Shown here: positions 26,975 through 34,250 of the stretch, piece after piece
How positions within the stretch are numbered: the stretch's first letter is position 1
Layout: the number at the start of each line of letters is the position of its first letter
DNA from: Acetomicrobium thermoterrenum DSM 13490
GTDB lineage: Bacteria > Synergistota > Synergistia > Synergistales > Acetomicrobiaceae
Length of the DNA stretch: 40,375 bases
Direction: 5' to 3'
NCBI RefSeq assembly: GCF_900107215.1
Contig: NZ_FNPD01000004.1
Location: forward strand, 1 to 40,375
The notes under the pieces: model-generated
Told to the model about the DNA's origin: nothing
Seen by the model: only the letters and a program-made list of their open reading frames with translations
Database searches by the model: none
Program-made: the position numbers and the translations under genes

Positions 26975-28168
26975 TTATTTTATAGAGAGATATTTTTGAG
27001 GAACTTCTATTTCTGTCATCCCAAGATAACCCTTTCCAAACACGTATGTATCCTGATAAACCATGATGTAATTGGATTTCTCAACTCCCGTGCTCATATC
27101 GACATAAGGGCTCCCATTCACCTTGATGCCTGGTGTAATGCCTTTACAGGCATCAATGAAATCATCTATGGTTAATTCTGCCTTTCCTTCTACCACCCTT
27201 TTAGCAAGCTCGCCTAAACCAGCTGTAACCACATAGGGGTGGGAGTAAACCCATGTGCCTAGCCGTCCGCTGGCTCCTTTTTCTATTATCACTGCTTCAA
27301 TCTTTTTAACTATTGCCGGGAAATCTCCTTTCTCCGCCGTCAAATCCAGGCCTAGTGCACCGGGATACCCCATAAGCGGAGACGCGTAATCGGGCTCAAC
27401 GAAATAACCGCCATAATTTACAATCTGCCTTATTAACGGCTCGGTCTGGGCATCGTTAGTGCAGAAGAAAGCTGTTTCCTTCCCGTATTTTTCCAGCCAT
27501 GCAGGAACTTTCTCAAGTATAAACTGTTGCGCACCGGCTACTCCAACATCGCTAACAGGGTCCGGAGCTGTCTCGAAATGAAAATTAACTCCAATATCCT
27601 TGCACACGACCTCCATTATGTTTCGTCTTCTCGACAGAAGTTCATAGCTCATGTGCCTGGGGAAGGAAATATGGACAAAATTTTTGGCACCCATTTTTTG
27701 TGCTGCCACGGGAAGTAGATAGCCCCTATATATGTCATTTGGGTTTACGGTCAAATCGGCTACCGACGATATAACGCCCGGGTCTTCCTGGGAATTGCCA
27801 GCTAAACATATGATATCCGGCCTTCTTTCTTTAACTCTCCTAAAGGCCTCTGTGGTTCCGGGCACAGCAGTACTGGCAATAATTGCTTTCATCATTGGAT
27901 CGTCCGCCATTCCAACGATTTGGCTTATAGTAGTTTCCATCTCCTGCATGAAGTTGTCCGGGTATGTGACATGCTTAATCATGCCTCCCTGGGCTTCATT
28001 GCCATATATCTCCATCATCTTTTCGGCACCGCGAAGCTCATCTTCTTGTTGAGAAACTGTCCCAGTCATAATTCCAATATGAAAGGGTGCTTCTGCAAAA
28101 GCGAAACCACTACTCATCAAAAAAACAACAGTAGCTAGCATTACCATAAAACGCACTGCCGACTTCAT
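26975..28168 (-). CDS. DUF3798 periplasmic substrate-binding-like protein
   Basis: 397 residues. A signal peptide (basic MKSAVRF, hydrophobic core, cleavage near AFA-EAP at 25-26) precedes a fold like type I periplasmic binding proteins: FHIGIMTGTVSQQEDELRGAE, IIASTAVPGTTEAFRRVKERRPDIICLAGN and TAFFCTNDAQTEPLIRQIVNYGGYF. This matches DUF3798 (PF12683), periplasmic proteins found mainly in anaerobes such as Synergistota and Fusobacteria; the ligand is unknown. No ABC permease or ATPase is adjacent. GGAGGG lies six bases upstream of ATG 28168. The gene follows the M24 peptidase by 42 bases and a TATTATAAT sequence lies in that gap, so it may be co-transcribed or have its own promoter. Confidence 0.85.
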   Translation of the reverse strand: MKSAVRFMVMLATVVFLMSSGFAFAEAPFHIGIMTGTVSQQEDELRGAEKMMEIYGNEAQGGMIKHVTYPDNFMQEMETTISQIVGMADDPMMKAIIASTAVPGTTEAFRRVKERRPDIICLAGNSQEDPGVISSVADLTVNPNDIYRGYLLPVAAQKMGAKNFVHISFPRHMSYELLSRRRNIMEVVCKDIGVNFHFETAPDPVSDVGVAGAQQFILEKVPAWLEKYGKETAFFCTNDAQTEPLIRQIVNYGGYFVEPDYASPLMGYPGALGLDLTAEKGDFPAIVKKIEAVIIEKGASGRLGTWVYSHPYVVTAGLGELAKRVVEGKAELTIDDFIDACKGITPGIKVNGSPYVDMSTGVEKSNYIMVYQDTYVFGKGYLGMTEIEVPQKYLSIK

Positions 28169-28210
28169 AAATATCCCTCCCCATTATTTATTTGCGCGTT
28201 TATTATAATA

Positions 28211-29311
28211 CTACACTACAAATAACTCCATGGGGATTTCGGCAGTTAATCTTTCTGCTCCACTTTTAGTGATCAAATAATCGTCCTCTACCCTCATGCC
28301 TCCATAACCTTCCACATATACCCCCGGCTCGATGGTCACAACGTCTCCCTCTTCAAGTACATCCGTTGAATTGGATGCCAATCTCGGCATTTCGTGAACT
28401 TCAAGACCGATTCCGTGCCCCAGACTATGAATGAAAAAGTTAGCCATATCACCGTCGGCCAGGACATTTCTCGCAACCATGTCCACTTCCCTGCCCGTAA
28501 CACCTGCTTTTAATCTCGATGCAGCTTCGACATGGGCCTTGCATAGTAAATCATGCATCTCAACCGCTTTGCTGGGGGGTGTTCCAAAAATAATATTTCT
28601 CGTGATATCCGAGACATAACCGGCAAACCTGGCACCAAAATCCAATGTCGCCCATTCTCCAGATTGCCAGACTCTTGAGGTAGGCCTGCCATGCGGCAAT
28701 GCCGACCTAATTCCGGAAGCCACAATAAAATCGACATTACCCCATCCGCCCTCCGCTCCAAGCATTTTCATTTCATACTCTAGCCTAGCAGCAACTTCGG
28801 TCTCTTTAATACCCGGCTTTAAATTGTCCAGCAACTTTAAAAAAGCCCTGCCGGCAAGTTGGGCTGCAATTTTAATAAGCTCAATTTCTTCTTTGCATTT
28901 CTTACGCCTACATGAAGCAAAAACATCGCATATATCGACCATCTCGAAGGCTGGTTTTTCAAATTTTAGATACAAACTAGTCGGAAGAGTTTTTGCGTTA
29001 AAACCGACTACTTCTGCCCCTAAATCTGCAAGCAGGGATTTCACAACTGAGACTAAATCCTGATCTTTTCTGTCCACAACTTTAAAGGGGGTTTGCTCCT
29101 TAGCCTGCAGAATATATCTCCCGTCGGTGATCAATACACATTCATTGCGGCTTTCCACCAGGGCTCCGCTGGTTCCGCGAAACCCGGAAAAATAGTAAAG
29201 ATCTTCCCAACCCAACCCTTCAATATTAAATAAGACTGAAGCATCGATACCTTTACTAAACAGCTTTCTCCACAAAACATTACTACGTTCCAGTAAAATC
29301 TTGCGATTCAT
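28211..29311 (-). CDS. M24 family metallopeptidase (Xaa-Pro aminopeptidase/dipeptidase type)
   Basis: 366 residues. The N-terminal creatinase-like domain (~1-130: LYYFSGFRGTSGALV, VLITDGRYILQA) is followed by the pita-bread catalytic domain. The five metal ligands are visible in order: Asp in TLDFGA, Asp in YVSDITRN, His in SLGHGIGLEVHE, Glu in VTIEPGVYVEG and Glu in GMRVEDDY. Such enzymes remove N-terminal residues before proline or split X-Pro dipeptides in the cytoplasm. GAGGT lies nine bases upstream of ATG 29311. It precedes the DUF3798 gene on the same strand. Whether it is an aminopeptidase (PepP) or a dipeptidase (PepQ) cannot be told from sequence; the size suits either. Confidence 0.92.
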   Translation of the reverse strand: MNRKILLERSNVLWRKLFSKGIDASVLFNIEGLGWEDLYYFSGFRGTSGALVESRNECVLITDGRYILQAKEQTPFKVVDRKDQDLVSVVKSLLADLGAEVVGFNAKTLPTSLYLKFEKPAFEMVDICDVFASCRRKKCKEEIELIKIAAQLAGRAFLKLLDNLKPGIKETEVAARLEYEMKMLGAEGGWGNVDFIVASGIRSALPHGRPTSRVWQSGEWATLDFGARFAGYVSDITRNIIFGTPPSKAVEMHDLLCKAHVEAASRLKAGVTGREVDMVARNVLADGDMANFFIHSLGHGIGLEVHEMPRLASNSTDVLEEGDVVTIEPGVYVEGYGGMRVEDDYLITKSGAERLTAEIPMELFVV

Positions 29312-29526
29312 CGATTAATGACCTCTTTTCTAAGAATTTTGCAATTAATGTCACAAAATGCCTTTCAAAGGATAACAAGGGTTTGGATTATAGGCAAGAA
29401 AAACTTTATACTAGTTACAGAGAATAGAGAGCAGCCTCAAGTGCTTGTTGATAATCAGCAGACAACAAAATCTTTTATCATTTGTTGAGGTGAAATGGCT
29501 CACGGCAGTCGGAAAGATATGGTTAG

Positions 29527-29697
29527 AAAGCGTCAAAGGATGCTTTAGCTTGTAATCCAAACATGCCGGAGGAAATGATATCCTTATTACAAAAAGCCTT
29601 CATCGAATTTAAAGATTTCCAGGGCCTGAAAACCAACGTCAATGGATTTATAGCAAGCGACGATAAAAGATACGACGTGATAAGAGCTATTATGTAA
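29527..29697 (+). pseudogene. C-terminal remnant of a phosphonate-type (PhnD-like) binding protein
   Basis: After a TAG at 29524 the frame runs 56 codons to TAA 29695-29697. It reads like the last part of a PhnD/phosphate-phosphonate periplasmic binding protein: a PNMPEEMISLLQKAF helix, FKDFQGL, and GFIASDDKRYDVIRAI, close to the family ending 'G(F/W)..A.D..YD.(V/I)R'. No start, signal peptide or N-terminal domains are found upstream. I infer a decayed remnant; a short real gene from ATG 29563 (44 codons, no ribosome binding site) is less likely. The remainder of 29312-29731 shows no other feature. Confidence 0.45.
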
Positions 29698-29731
29698 TAG
29701 CTACAGGACATTATCTTGCATTTTAATTAAA

Positions 29732-30520
29732 TTAACTATACAACACCAGCTGGGCTCTGTCGTTGAAAAAGGTCTTACTGCCCCAAACAACTAATATAAA
29801 CACGGTAAAAGCAACGCTTGCCAGTATGGCAAACATGATTGCCATTTGATATTTAATCGCGGTAACGGCGGGAACACCCGATAGGATTTGCCCCGACATC
29901 ATTCCCGGCAAAAAGACGATGCCCATTCCAACCATAGAATTGATCGTGGGCAGTATGGCCGCCGTGAAGGATTCGTTAATAATTTCTCTAGAAGCTCTTT
30001 CGGGAGTTGCTCCAAGCATGAGCGCTCCCTCTATTAGTTCTTTTTTATCATGAAACCCCCTAAGCAGGCGTTCTGCTCCCAAGGTGATGCCCGTCATAGA
30101 ATTGCCAATCAGCATTCCAGACAGCGGTATTACATATCGGGGCGAATACCAGGGCTTTACGGATAGAAGAACAAAAAAGAAAAATATCATAGTAATTATA
30201 GTGCCAAAAGCCATACTACAAGCCACTATACTGCGAAAACGCGGCGTCATATCAATTTTGACCCTTTGGTAGATGTTTTGTACAGCAAAAACCTCCATGA
30301 TAGCCACAGCTGCCAGAGTCATCCACATCCTCTGAGAACCCAATATATAATCCAAAATGTAGCCCACAAGCACTAATTGGATGGTCATCCTCACAACGGC
30401 AATTAAAAGCTCAGTTTCTTTTTTTATGTTGCGTTGTCTGAGCATAACAAGGACAACAAGAATCAAAGCATATCCTGCCAATAAATTAAAAAACCCTATA
30501 TCGACTACTCCCATCATCAT
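29732..30520 (-). CDS. fetB: FetB-type ABC transporter permease (UPF0014)
   Basis: 262 residues with about seven hydrophobic segments. Family marks are GNSMTGITLGAERLL, the coupling-helix-like ALMLGATPERASREIINESFTAAILPTINSM and GIVFLPGMMSGQILSGVPA. FetB with FetA exports iron and protects against oxidative stress in E. coli; the metal here is inferred. ATG 30520 is chosen from three consecutive ATGs; it lies one base after the fetA stop, with GGAGGAGGG eight bases upstream. A longer reading starting inside fetA is unlikely. Last gene of padR-fetA-fetB. Confidence 0.9.
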   Translation of the reverse strand: MMMGVVDIGFFNLLAGYALILVVLVMLRQRNIKKETELLIAVVRMTIQLVLVGYILDYILGSQRMWMTLAAVAIMEVFAVQNIYQRVKIDMTPRFRSIVACSMAFGTIITMIFFFFVLLSVKPWYSPRYVIPLSGMLIGNSMTGITLGAERLLRGFHDKKELIEGALMLGATPERASREIINESFTAAILPTINSMVGMGIVFLPGMMSGQILSGVPAVTAIKYQMAIMFAILASVAFTVFILVVWGSKTFFNDRAQLVLYS

Positions 30521-30521
30521 T

Positions 30522-31163
30522 TTATAAGCCCTCCTCCGCCACAACTCCGCCGCCTTGTATTGTGACTGCAACATCGGCAAAACGTTGGGCAATGCTTTTA
30601 GAATGCACGACCATTATCAAAGTTCCTGCCTTTCTTTTTGCAAACTCCACAACGCTTTCGATGACCCTTTCTTCCGTCCCCTCATCAAGAGCGGATGTAG
30701 GTTCGTCCAGTAATATAACCTCTGGTTCTAAAAGCATTATTCTCGCCAATGCCAGGCGCTGTTTTTCTCCGCCAGAAAGCTCAGAAGCTATGGCTGAAAG
30801 AGGTTTGTCCAGCTGTGCCATACTCAGGACTTCGGATAAAACTTCGTCTCCCGCTTCATCCTTTCCTGCAAATTCAAGCCCTATTAAAAGATTATCCTTC
30901 ACGCTTCCGGAAAAAACGGTAGGATTTTGAGGAAGCATTACCACTTCCCTACGAAGCTGGATTGGATCTATGTCTTCAATGTTGCGACCTTTATAAAATA
31001 TCGAACCTTCATCAGGAGAAATCAGATTATTCAGAAGACGCAACAGCGTTGTCTTTCCGCTTCCGCTTTCACCTATTATGCAAGTTATTTTTGACTCGGG
31101 TATTTGTAGTTTGTCGATTTTTAGGATGTTTTTATATTTGACTTTTTCCAATTGAAAAGCCAT
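30522..31163 (-). CDS. fetA: FetA-type ABC transporter ATP-binding protein
   Basis: 213 residues. Walker A GESGSGKTT (31-39), Q-loop MLPQNP (Gln79), signature LSGGEKQ (129-135), Walker B VILLDEP (149-155) and H-loop MVVHSKSIA are all present, so the ATPase should be active. It should power the FetB permease. GGAAG lies seven bases before ATG 31163. It follows padR by 26 bases and precedes fetB by one base, so all three form one transcript likely controlled by PadR. Confidence 0.92.
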   Translation of the reverse strand: MAFQLEKVKYKNILKIDKLQIPESKITCIIGESGSGKTTLLRLLNNLISPDEGSIFYKGRNIEDIDPIQLRREVVMLPQNPTVFSGSVKDNLLIGLEFAGKDEAGDEVLSEVLSMAQLDKPLSAIASELSGGEKQRLALARIMLLEPEVILLDEPTSALDEGTEERVIESVVEFAKRKAGTLIMVVHSKSIAQRFADVAVTIQGGGVVAEEGL

Positions 31164-31189
31164 TCAAATTCTTCCTTTCGTTTTTAAAA

Positions 31190-31483
31190 TTAAAGCACTT
31201 CTTCGACCAATTCACGAAGTTTACCTATTGCTTGATTCAACGCATACGACCCTTTCTTGGTTATCGTATAGTATTTTCTAATCTTGCCGTTCACCAGTTT
31301 AGATTCGCACCTTAAATATCCATCCCTTGTCATCGAATGCAAAGTTGGGTAAATCGTGCCCGGACCAAGACGATACCCGTGCCGTTCGAGCTCCTCGATT
31401 ATCCATAATCCATATATCGGTTCTTTGCTAGCGTGATGAAGAATGTGAATTTTTGCAAATCCCAAAAAAAGGCTACGAAGCAT
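31190..31483 (-). CDS. PadR-family transcriptional regulator
   Basis: 97 residues, a typical short PadR (winged helix with one C-terminal helix). Visible marks are IHILHHASKEPIYGLWIIEEL (recognition region), YRLGPGTIYPTLHSMTRDGYL (the conserved GTIYP-L-L--GL pattern) and KIRKYYTITKKGSYALNQAIG. It is presumably a ligand-responsive repressor of its own operon with fetA and fetB. ATG 31483 has GGAGG nine bases upstream; a TTG one codon earlier is also possible. The promoter region holds a matching inverted repeat. Confidence 0.92.
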   Translation of the reverse strand: MLRSLFLGFAKIHILHHASKEPIYGLWIIEELERHGYRLGPGTIYPTLHSMTRDGYLRCESKLVNGKIRKYYTITKKGSYALNQAIGKLRELVEEVL

Positions 31484-31484
31484 C

Positions 31485-31516
31485 AATATCGGCCTCCAAT
31501 ATCGATAATTGATATT
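31485..31516. promoter_or_regulatory. Candidate PadR operator
   Basis: AATATC (31498-31503) and GATATT (31511-31516) form a 19-base inverted repeat, and AATATCG is repeated again at 31485-31491. The site lies between the -10 element and the padR start, overlapping the ribosome binding site, where a bound repressor would block the operon. Autoregulation is usual for PadR proteins; the binding site itself is inferred. Confidence 0.5.
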
Positions 31517-31522
31517 AAAATT

Positions 31523-31551
31523 ATTTTACATTAATGCTAAGTTTTACGCAA
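31523..31551 (-). promoter_or_regulatory. Promoter of the padR-fetA-fetB operon
   Basis: On the minus strand TTGCGT (31546-31551), 17-base spacer, TAAAAT (31523-31528), 40 bases upstream of the padR start. It has the best hexamer spacing of the minus-strand promoters seen. Confidence 0.6.
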
Positions 31552-31621
31552 CATTTAAAGTCAAATGACATTCCTGCAAACCTTATTCACTTTCATTTTT
31601 TTACGACAATTTTAGACAAGC

Positions 31622-31652
31622 AAAAGGCGCACTTTTAAGAAGCGCGCCTTTT
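31622..31652 (-). terminator. Terminator-like hairpin downstream of the CRISPR effector operon
   Basis: AAAAGGCGC (31622-31630) and GCGCCTTTT (31644-31652) form a 9-bp stem whose outer pairs give a U-tract on either strand. No plus-strand gene precedes it; on the minus strand it is the first terminator-like element after the last cas gene, about 310 bases beyond it. Apart from the degenerate CRISPR repeat at 31814-31843 I see nothing else in 31653-31963. Confidence 0.5.
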
Positions 31653-31813
31653 CAACTTTATACTTCTGGATTTCATCGGCATAAGTCATTAAGTATTTTT
31701 TCGGTCACCTTTTCTTCTGTCGTTCACGAAACATCGCTACAAGCATTAAGCTTATTTTATGCGCATTAAACTATCCAAGCGAGGCTCCTAATGAGACAGA
31801 TGCGCGGCGAAAT

Positions 31814-31843
31814 GTATCTGTATTTCATAGGTAGGTTAGAAAC
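31814..31843 (-). repeat. Solitary degenerate CRISPR repeat
   Basis: Aligned without gaps to the 30-base repeat at 40346-40375 and 40282-40311, the right-hand 20 bases match at about 17 (TTCATAGGTAGGTTAGAAAC against CTCATAGGTAGGCTACAAAC) and the left 10 at about 5. It has the same orientation as the array and lies downstream of the cas operon, 8.4 kb from the array edge. No second repeat at spacer distance is seen. Likely the remains of a former array. Confidence 0.5.
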
Positions 31844-31963
31844 TTTCCTACACCTTGGTTGTCGTGATTATAGGTAGTTAGTGTGGATGTTTAGATATTG
31901 TTTTGTTCTTTTTCATTTCCGAAGTGCAACTTTTGGCTACTGTGACGATAAATTCAAAGAGCG

Positions 31964-32869
31964 CTATATCCTAATTAAAGTCCCATCCCAATTAACTACG
32001 TACGTTGTAGTACCTGAGTCAATATATGTTCCTGGCGAAAAATAAAACTCTGGCTTAGATATCGCGCTGCCAGGTTTATTACTTGTCTCGCCACCTGAAA
32101 TCTTGGGATCGTAATAACCTCTCCCCGTTAAAAGCTCGATATCCCCTTTAAATTTTATAGTTTTATCGTACTTTAGATGTGCAATAATATAATTATCGTT
32201 GATTTTTATTTTACATTCCTCTGCTTTAACAGTCTCAATTGGAAACTTTACACTACCTGATGGATCAAATAATACATGCCCGAACCCGTATTTCGATTCT
32301 CCGCCCAATATTAATTCTCCGATGACATTAAATCCATCAATTAATATCTCTGCTTTGTCGGATATTATTACTTTTTTATCACCTATTTCAGCATTTTCTT
32401 TGATCCAGACACATCCCATAATCCTTACATCTTTCATATTGCCATTTGTATCTTTAAATTTATTATTGATGAATTCGATTTCGTGCAAGCTCTCATTTTT
32501 CGCAGTTCCGGTACTATCTATAGCCGTAGATATTTGGCTTCCTATGAATCTGTGCTCAAATTCCGATCGCGAGATATTGCCATACTTTAATCCTTGTTCT
32601 GTGTAACGTGGAAAATATATATTTATGCCATCGTATACATAAAAATACGAGAACCTGAAATTATCCTTAACCACTGTACCTATTTTTTTATAATCATCTG
32701 CTGTGGTATTTTTGCATAATTGCTCTGTTATACGTTTAGTCATAGCTCCCCACAAATTCCTGCCAGGAACGTAATATCTTGTCGGCGAAATAACAGAGCC
32801 CTTGAAGGGCATATAACCAATATGAAGAGGGCTTTTCAATTTAAACGAAACTGCAATTTCTCTCCACAT
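31964..32869 (-). CDS. Type III CRISPR RAMP-superfamily protein (last gene of the effector operon)
   Basis: 301 residues. The N-terminus shows the RAMP/RRM pattern for the first strand and loop (VSFKLKSPLHIGYMPFKGSVISPTRYYVPGRNLWGAMTKRI). Near residue 200 a Gly-rich loop LGGESKYGFGHVLF follows a strand, as in Cas5/Cmr3- and Cmr6-like proteins. It does not clearly fit either group by eye. It should be part of the crRNA-guided effector backbone; a role as crRNA 5'-handle binding Cas5-like subunit or capping Cas7-like subunit is inferred. ATG 32869 has AGGTG six bases upstream; GTG 32878 has none. It starts one base after the cmr5 stop. Confidence 0.75.
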   Translation of the reverse strand: MWREIAVSFKLKSPLHIGYMPFKGSVISPTRYYVPGRNLWGAMTKRITEQLCKNTTADDYKKIGTVVKDNFRFSYFYVYDGINIYFPRYTEQGLKYGNISRSEFEHRFIGSQISTAIDSTGTAKNESLHEIEFINNKFKDTNGNMKDVRIMGCVWIKENAEIGDKKVIISDKAEILIDGFNVIGELILGGESKYGFGHVLFDPSGSVKFPIETVKAEECKIKINDNYIIAHLKYDKTIKFKGDIELLTGRGYYDPKISGGETSNKPGSAISKPEFYFSPGTYIDSGTTTYVVNWDGTLIRI

Positions 32870-32870
32870 A

Positions 32871-33272
32871 TCATTCACCTGCTTTGACTTTTGAGTGATG
32901 TAACGAATAAATCAATGTACGATCTAATATTTTTTTCATGAACAGCAATTTATCGATGTCTTTAGCGACTGTCTTCAGATCTTCATAAAAACCGTCAGGT
33001 TCTGTCTTAAACTTTTTGTCTTTACCTAACAGATATTCATGTATTTTAACACCATCATAATCCTCATTTAAGAGACTGATCAAATTTGTCCTTGTATTTT
33101 CAGCTTTACTTTCAAGCCAAAGAAACATTGCGTAAACACCGTCTTCCTTTAGTACCCCTAAAGCTTTTCTTAAGTTTCTTTCAAGGTTCTTTATATTCTT
33201 GTTATCTGATCTTTCCACTGAATTTACAATCATTTGAGCATGTTTCATGCATATATAATCCATGTTGATCAT
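32871..33272 (-). CDS. cmr5: Cmr5-type small subunit (Cas11)
   Basis: 133 residues, all-helical composition. The N-terminus MKHAQMIVNSVE, then NIKNLERNLRKALGVLKEDGVYAMFLWLESKAE, follows the Cmr5 pattern of paired helices with a G-(L/V)-x-x-x-x-x-(F/L)-(L/W) face. The C-terminal KILDRTLIYSLHHSKVKAGE is basic. Small subunits line the belly of the type III complex along the target RNA. ATG 33272 has GAGGTG six bases upstream; the GTG nine bases earlier would overlap that signal. Located between cmr4 (66-76 bases away) and the last RAMP gene. Confidence 0.8.
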   Translation of the reverse strand: MINMDYICMKHAQMIVNSVERSDNKNIKNLERNLRKALGVLKEDGVYAMFLWLESKAENTRTNLISLLNEDYDGVKIHEYLLGKDKKFKTEPDGFYEDLKTVAKDIDKLLFMKKILDRTLIYSLHHSKVKAGE

Positions 33273-33347
33273 CTTTCTCACCTCTTTAAGATACCCTTTT
33301 TAATTTTTTAATATTAGAAAACTTAACCAAAGTTAAACATACTTGTT

Positions 33348-34250
33348 TTATGCTGACAAAGAATTGTCTCTGTTTATTGCGTCTATTTTGCCATCATAAA
33401 ACAACTCAAGCCTGCCGAAGCCCCTGGTTCCCATGCCGCCTATGCCGATAAATTTAAAGTAAGGATTAACTTGGTTTAATATCTCAGTAACGTCGGCGTC
33501 TTTATCTACACCAATCTCAAATCCGAAGACTGTCCCCCTGGATATAGCTTCATAGGTAAACAGCTTTCCCGGCTCGGCCGCTCCAGTGGATGGATCTATC
33601 TTGACGGAAGTCCTTATTTCCAAATTGTCGTTTACTACATGAGAAAAAAGCTTTTCTGAAATGATGACAATCTTTCCTGCCCAGCTATCTATTTCTTTTG
33701 GCAAAGCAATACATCTAGAACAATCAAAATCAACTTTTTCCGTCTCAAGAAGTAGCCATCCAAGGTTTAAATAACTGCTATCTTCTTTTATTCCTTTGAC
33801 AACGTAAGCTTCATCGCTAACTTTTTTAGGAATATTAATTCTATTGTCACCCTCGCTTTTTGCTTCGTTAAACCAATATTCCATGAGCTCCTTTGTTGTA
33901 ATCCATACAGTTCCTTGTTGGGATGAAACGGGAAAAAGTATTATTTGTCCATCATAAAAACGCAATTTTCCTTTTTTATTTTCGTCTCCAAATATCCCTT
34001 TAGCCTTTTCCTCGGCGTGTTTTCTTTTCTCTGCTTCATCAGTTAAAGTGCATTCTTTTTCCATCTCGTATATAGTGTAGTATTCCCTCGCGACACCTGC
34101 GATCGAGCTACCTGGTATCTTTGGCACGTCTGTAGCGGGATCCCTTATGATCGTGTTGTCTACCAAACCCAGCCTGTAGCCTCCTGCTCCTATATGTATA
34201 GGATCAATGGCTCTCGCAAATACCCTTTTTGAATCCAAATTATTCGCCAA
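33348..34250 (-). CDS. cmr4: Cmr4-type RAMP protein (Cas7 backbone, target-RNA cleavage)
   Basis: 300 residues. The N-terminal ARAIDPIHIGAGGYRLGLVDNTIIRDPATDVPKIPGSSIAGVAREYY is the Cmr4 signature: the RAMP first strand, the Asp-containing loop (LVDNTIIRD) that carries the RNA-cleaving Asp in Cmr4/Csm3, and the GSS-x-(A/K)-G-x-x-R motif. The C-terminal FIGIGGMGTRGFGRLEL is the Gly-rich loop. Cmr4 polymerises along the crRNA and cuts target RNA at 6-nt steps. The start codon is TTG 34250, supported by GGAGGAG seven bases upstream; it overlaps the csx11 end by 11 bases. Confidence 0.88.
   Translation of the reverse strand: MANNLDSKRVFARAIDPIHIGAGGYRLGLVDNTIIRDPATDVPKIPGSSIAGVAREYYTIYEMEKECTLTDEAEKRKHAEEKAKGIFGDENKKGKLRFYDGQIILFPVSSQQGTVWITTKELMEYWFNEAKSEGDNRINIPKKVSDEAYVVKGIKEDSSYLNLGWLLLETEKVDFDCSRCIALPKEIDSWAGKIVIISEKLFSHVVNDNLEIRTSVKIDPSTGAAEPGKLFTYEAISRGTVFGFEIGVDKDADVTEILNQVNPYFKFIGIGGMGTRGFGRLELFYDGKIDAINRDNSLSA

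Noticed and set aside
31858-31887. A second ATAGGTAG motif near the isolated repeat, considered as another CRISPR repeat
   Set aside because: Only the eight-base core matches; the flanks do not follow the repeat, and the spacing of about 42 bases from the first does not fit the 64-base period of the array.
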